Positions 6,720-7,789 of a stretch of DNA of 7,789 nucleotides are shown here, piece by piece (within the stretch, counting starts at the first letter, position 1; each line of letters begins with the position of its first letter). The notes under the pieces are model-generated. The model was not told where the DNA came from and ran no database searches. It was given only the letters and a program-made list of their open reading frames with translations. The position numbers and the translations under genes are program-made. The DNA comes from CAYLNH01 sp964384625 (lineage in GTDB: Bacteria; Verrucomicrobiota; Lentisphaeria; JABSQK01): NCBI GenBank assembly GCA_964384625.1, contig CAYLNH010000316.1, positions 1-7,789 on the forward strand, read 5' to 3'.

Positions 6720-7549
6720 CGGAGTTTCTCCCGCAGGAATTCCATGGCCTGTGTCATGTTCTGCCTGGGGTCGTGGCCGCCTTCGCGCTCAATGGTGAGA
6801 AAGCCGGAATAGCCGATGTCCTCGAGGGCGTCGAGGTAGGCGTCCCAGTCGACGCCGCCTTCCCCGAGCGGGGTCTCGTGGAACTCGGGCCGCGGGCCGG
6901 CGCCGGCGCCGAAGAGCGCCGCGGCATCGCCGGGGCGCGTTTGTACGCCGTCCTTGGCGTGGGTATGCACGATATAGTCCTGCAGGACGCCAACGGCTTC
7001 CACCGGATCATCGCCGGTGACCATGACGAAGTTCGCCGGATCCAGGTTTACCCCGAGCCCGGGGGAATCCACATAGTCCAGGAAGCCTTTGAGGACCATC
7101 GCGGATTCAGGTCCGGTCTCGACAGCGAAGGTGACGGCCTTGCCGGCGGCGTAGGCGGCCAGTTCACGGCAGGCGGCCAAGGCGGTCTGATAGCGTTCGT
7201 CCTCGGGATCGGCCGGGATGTGACCGATATGCGTTGTCACCACCGCCGTCCCCAGGTCCACGGCCAGGTCGACGATGCGCTTCGACCGCTCGATCTTGTC
7301 CGGATTCGTCGCCGGATCCGTAAAGCCGCCGCCGAGATCGCCGCAGAGCGCGGCGATTGCCAGGTCGAGGTCCGCACACAAATCGCGGAATCCCCGGCGC
7401 GCGTCGGTCCGCATGTTTTCCGGGCTCATTTCCCCGGTGACCGTGTAGATCTGAACGCCGTCGGCGCCGAGTGCGGCGGCCTGGCGCACCCCCTCAACCG
7501 GCGACAGCCGGAAGCCGTCGCTGACAATGCCAAGTTTGAATGGTCGCAT
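6716..7549 (-). CDS. Sugar phosphate isomerase/epimerase-like TIM-barrel protein
   Basis: A 277-residue protein of the xylose isomerase-like / AP endonuclease 2 fold (COG1082). The start MRPFKLGIVSDGF and the block LGADGVQIYTVTGE are typical. Probable metal ligands are E144 (AVETGPES), D170 (NLDPANF), H197 (HTHAKDG) and E254 (TIEREGG), so the usual Glu-Asp-His-Glu set looks complete. The family isomerises or epimerises keto-sugars and their relatives, or acts on inositol derivatives; the exact substrate cannot be read here. Start ATG 7549 is chosen over the farther in-frame GTG 7675 because AAAGGAGT lies six bases before it and homology begins at that Met. No signal peptide is seen, so it is cytoplasmic. 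Its TGA overlaps the GTG start of the UroD-like gene (GTGA), so the two form one operon. Confidence 0.9.
   Translation of the reverse strand: MRPFKLGIVSDGFRLSPVEGVRQAAALGADGVQIYTVTGEMSPENMRTDARRGFRDLCADLDLAIAALCGDLGGGFTDPATNPDKIERSKRIVDLAVDLGTAVVTTHIGHIPADPEDERYQTALAACRELAAYAAGKAVTFAVETGPESAMVLKGFLDYVDSPGLGVNLDPANFVMVTGDDPVEAVGVLQDYIVHTHAKDGVQTRPGDAAALFGAGAGPRPEFHETPLGEGGVDWDAYLDALEDIGYSGFLTIEREGGHDPRQNMTQAMEFLREKLR
6728..6733 (-). promoter_or_regulatory. Ribosome binding site for the UroD-like gene
   Basis: On the - strand CGGGAG (GGGAG core) lies eight bases before the GTG at 6719, inside the last codons of the isomerase gene. It supports the GTG start and translational coupling. Confidence 0.5.
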
Positions 7550-7555
7550 AGCGGC

Positions 7556-7563
7556 ACTCCTTT
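7556..7563 (-). promoter_or_regulatory. Strong Shine-Dalgarno for the isomerase gene
   Basis: AAAGGAGT on the - strand, six bases before ATG 7549. It fixes the start and excludes the longer frame from 7675. Confidence 0.75.
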
Positions 7564-7573
7564 CACTACGGCG

Positions 7574-7579
7574 AATATA
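7574..7579 (-). promoter_or_regulatory. Candidate -10 element of the isomerase/UroD-like operon
   Basis: On the - strand TATATT stands about 25 bases upstream of ATG 7549 in otherwise GC-rich DNA. Transcription would start near 7567, just ahead of the SD. The best -35 at a suitable distance (TTCTTC, 7599-7604, 19-base spacer) is weak, which would fit an activator-dependent promoter. Consensus inspection only. Confidence 0.3.
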
Positions 7580-7586
7580 GGTGCCG

Positions 7587-7617
7587 GCCGCCGGAATAGA
7601 AGAAGGCGCCGCCGGAA
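7587..7617 (-). repeat. Two direct 10-base repeats around the candidate -35
   Basis: GCCGCCGGAA occurs at 7587-7596 and again at 7608-7617, exactly 21 bases (two helical turns) apart. On the - strand the copies read TTCCGGCGGC and flank the -35 zone of the isomerase operon. They could be tandem regulator sites. In GC-rich DNA with common CCGGCG strings, chance is possible. Confidence 0.35.
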
Positions 7618-7675
7618 CCGGCCGTTTCCGCGTAAGTGCTCGACAAACCGCGTTCTGAGACGTTCCCGGCTCCAC

Positions 7676-7687
7676 GGGGCTTGCCCC
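7676..7687 (-). repeat. Short GGGG/CCCC hairpin near the right edge
   Basis: GGGG (7676-7679) and CCCC (7684-7687) pair across CTTG. On the - strand the hairpin comes eight bases after the TAG at 7698-7696, so it may mark the end of an upstream transcript. There is no T-run, so intrinsic termination is doubtful. Confidence 0.25.
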
Positions 7688-7695
7688 TATAAGCG

Positions 7696-7788
7696 CTAAC
7701 TTGTTATTGCCTGCAACTTGATTTCTTCGGTTTTGACCTTTCGTTTTCGCGGTGCCTCTGCTAGGCGACGGGCGATTCGCTGCCAGTT
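7696..7788 (-). CDS. Possible 3' end of an upstream gene (partial, 30 residues)
   Basis: At the right edge one - strand frame is open to TAG at 7698-7696 and reads NWQRIARRLAEAPRKRK, then VKTEEIKLQAITS. The composition (a basic helix, then a charged tail) is protein-like, while the second - strand frame stops early and the third reads as continuous low-quality sequence into the isomerase gene. A small hairpin follows. I do not recognise the protein, and 30 residues are too few to be sure. If real, it lies about 145 bases upstream of the isomerase gene on the same strand. Confidence 0.3.
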   Translation of the reverse strand, partial: NWQRIARRLAEAPRKRKVKTEEIKLQAITS

Positions 7789-7789
7789 C

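Noticed and set aside
7550..7675. Isomerase start at GTG 7675 (42 extra residues)
   Set aside because: A strong SD lies just before ATG 7549, and the extension covers the candidate promoter and repeats.
1..7789. CRISPR arrays, tRNA or rRNA genes, insertion sequence ends
   Set aside because: I found no regularly spaced repeats, no cloverleaf-like or rRNA sequence, no transposase and no terminal inverted repeats with target duplications.

Overview
The window is a GC-rich bacterial segment. It carries two intact gene blocks that converge on a zone of decayed genes. The MrfA-type helicase, the uroporphyrinogen-decarboxylase-like gene and the xylose-isomerase-like TIM-barrel gene would suit a heterotroph of the Planctomycetota, Lentisphaerota or Armatimonadota kind. 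This is inferred from gene content and protein style, and no rRNA or marker gene confirms it.

Left block (67-1454, + strand): two translationally coupled genes for proteins I do not recognise. The first is a probably cytoplasmic 259-residue protein. The second is a 203-residue protein with a clear signal peptide. They share an ATGA stop/start overlap, with a perfect anti-SD match in front of the second start. By eye their base composition is lower in GC than the right half of the window.

Scar zone (about 1453-2334): two truncated remnants stand almost end to end, each with one single-base frameshift. One is the C-terminal piece of a GT4-type glycosyltransferase on the - strand. The other is the middle of an AlbA_2/RecG-like (COG2865-type) protein on the + strand. 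The joins to each other and to the flanking intact genes are only a few bases wide. This points to deletion and recombination, or to misassembly.

Right block (2335-7549, - strand): in transcription order, a 277-residue sugar phosphate isomerase/epimerase-like protein and a 377-residue UroD-superfamily protein overlap by GTGA and form an operon with a good SD and a plausible promoter. A non-coding stretch of about 350 bases with three imperfect hairpins follows. Then comes a 967-residue DEAD/DEAH helicase of the MrfA (YprA, DUF1998/MZB zinc domain) family with an unusual basic, repetitive C-terminal tail. No mrfB-like nuclease gene lies beside it in the window. At the extreme right edge a possible 3' end of another - strand gene is seen.

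Nothing here can be claimed as a proven new system. The best leads are the uncharacterised coupled pair at the left, the repetitive tail of the helicase, the structured intergenic region before the helicase gene, and the gene-decay scar.
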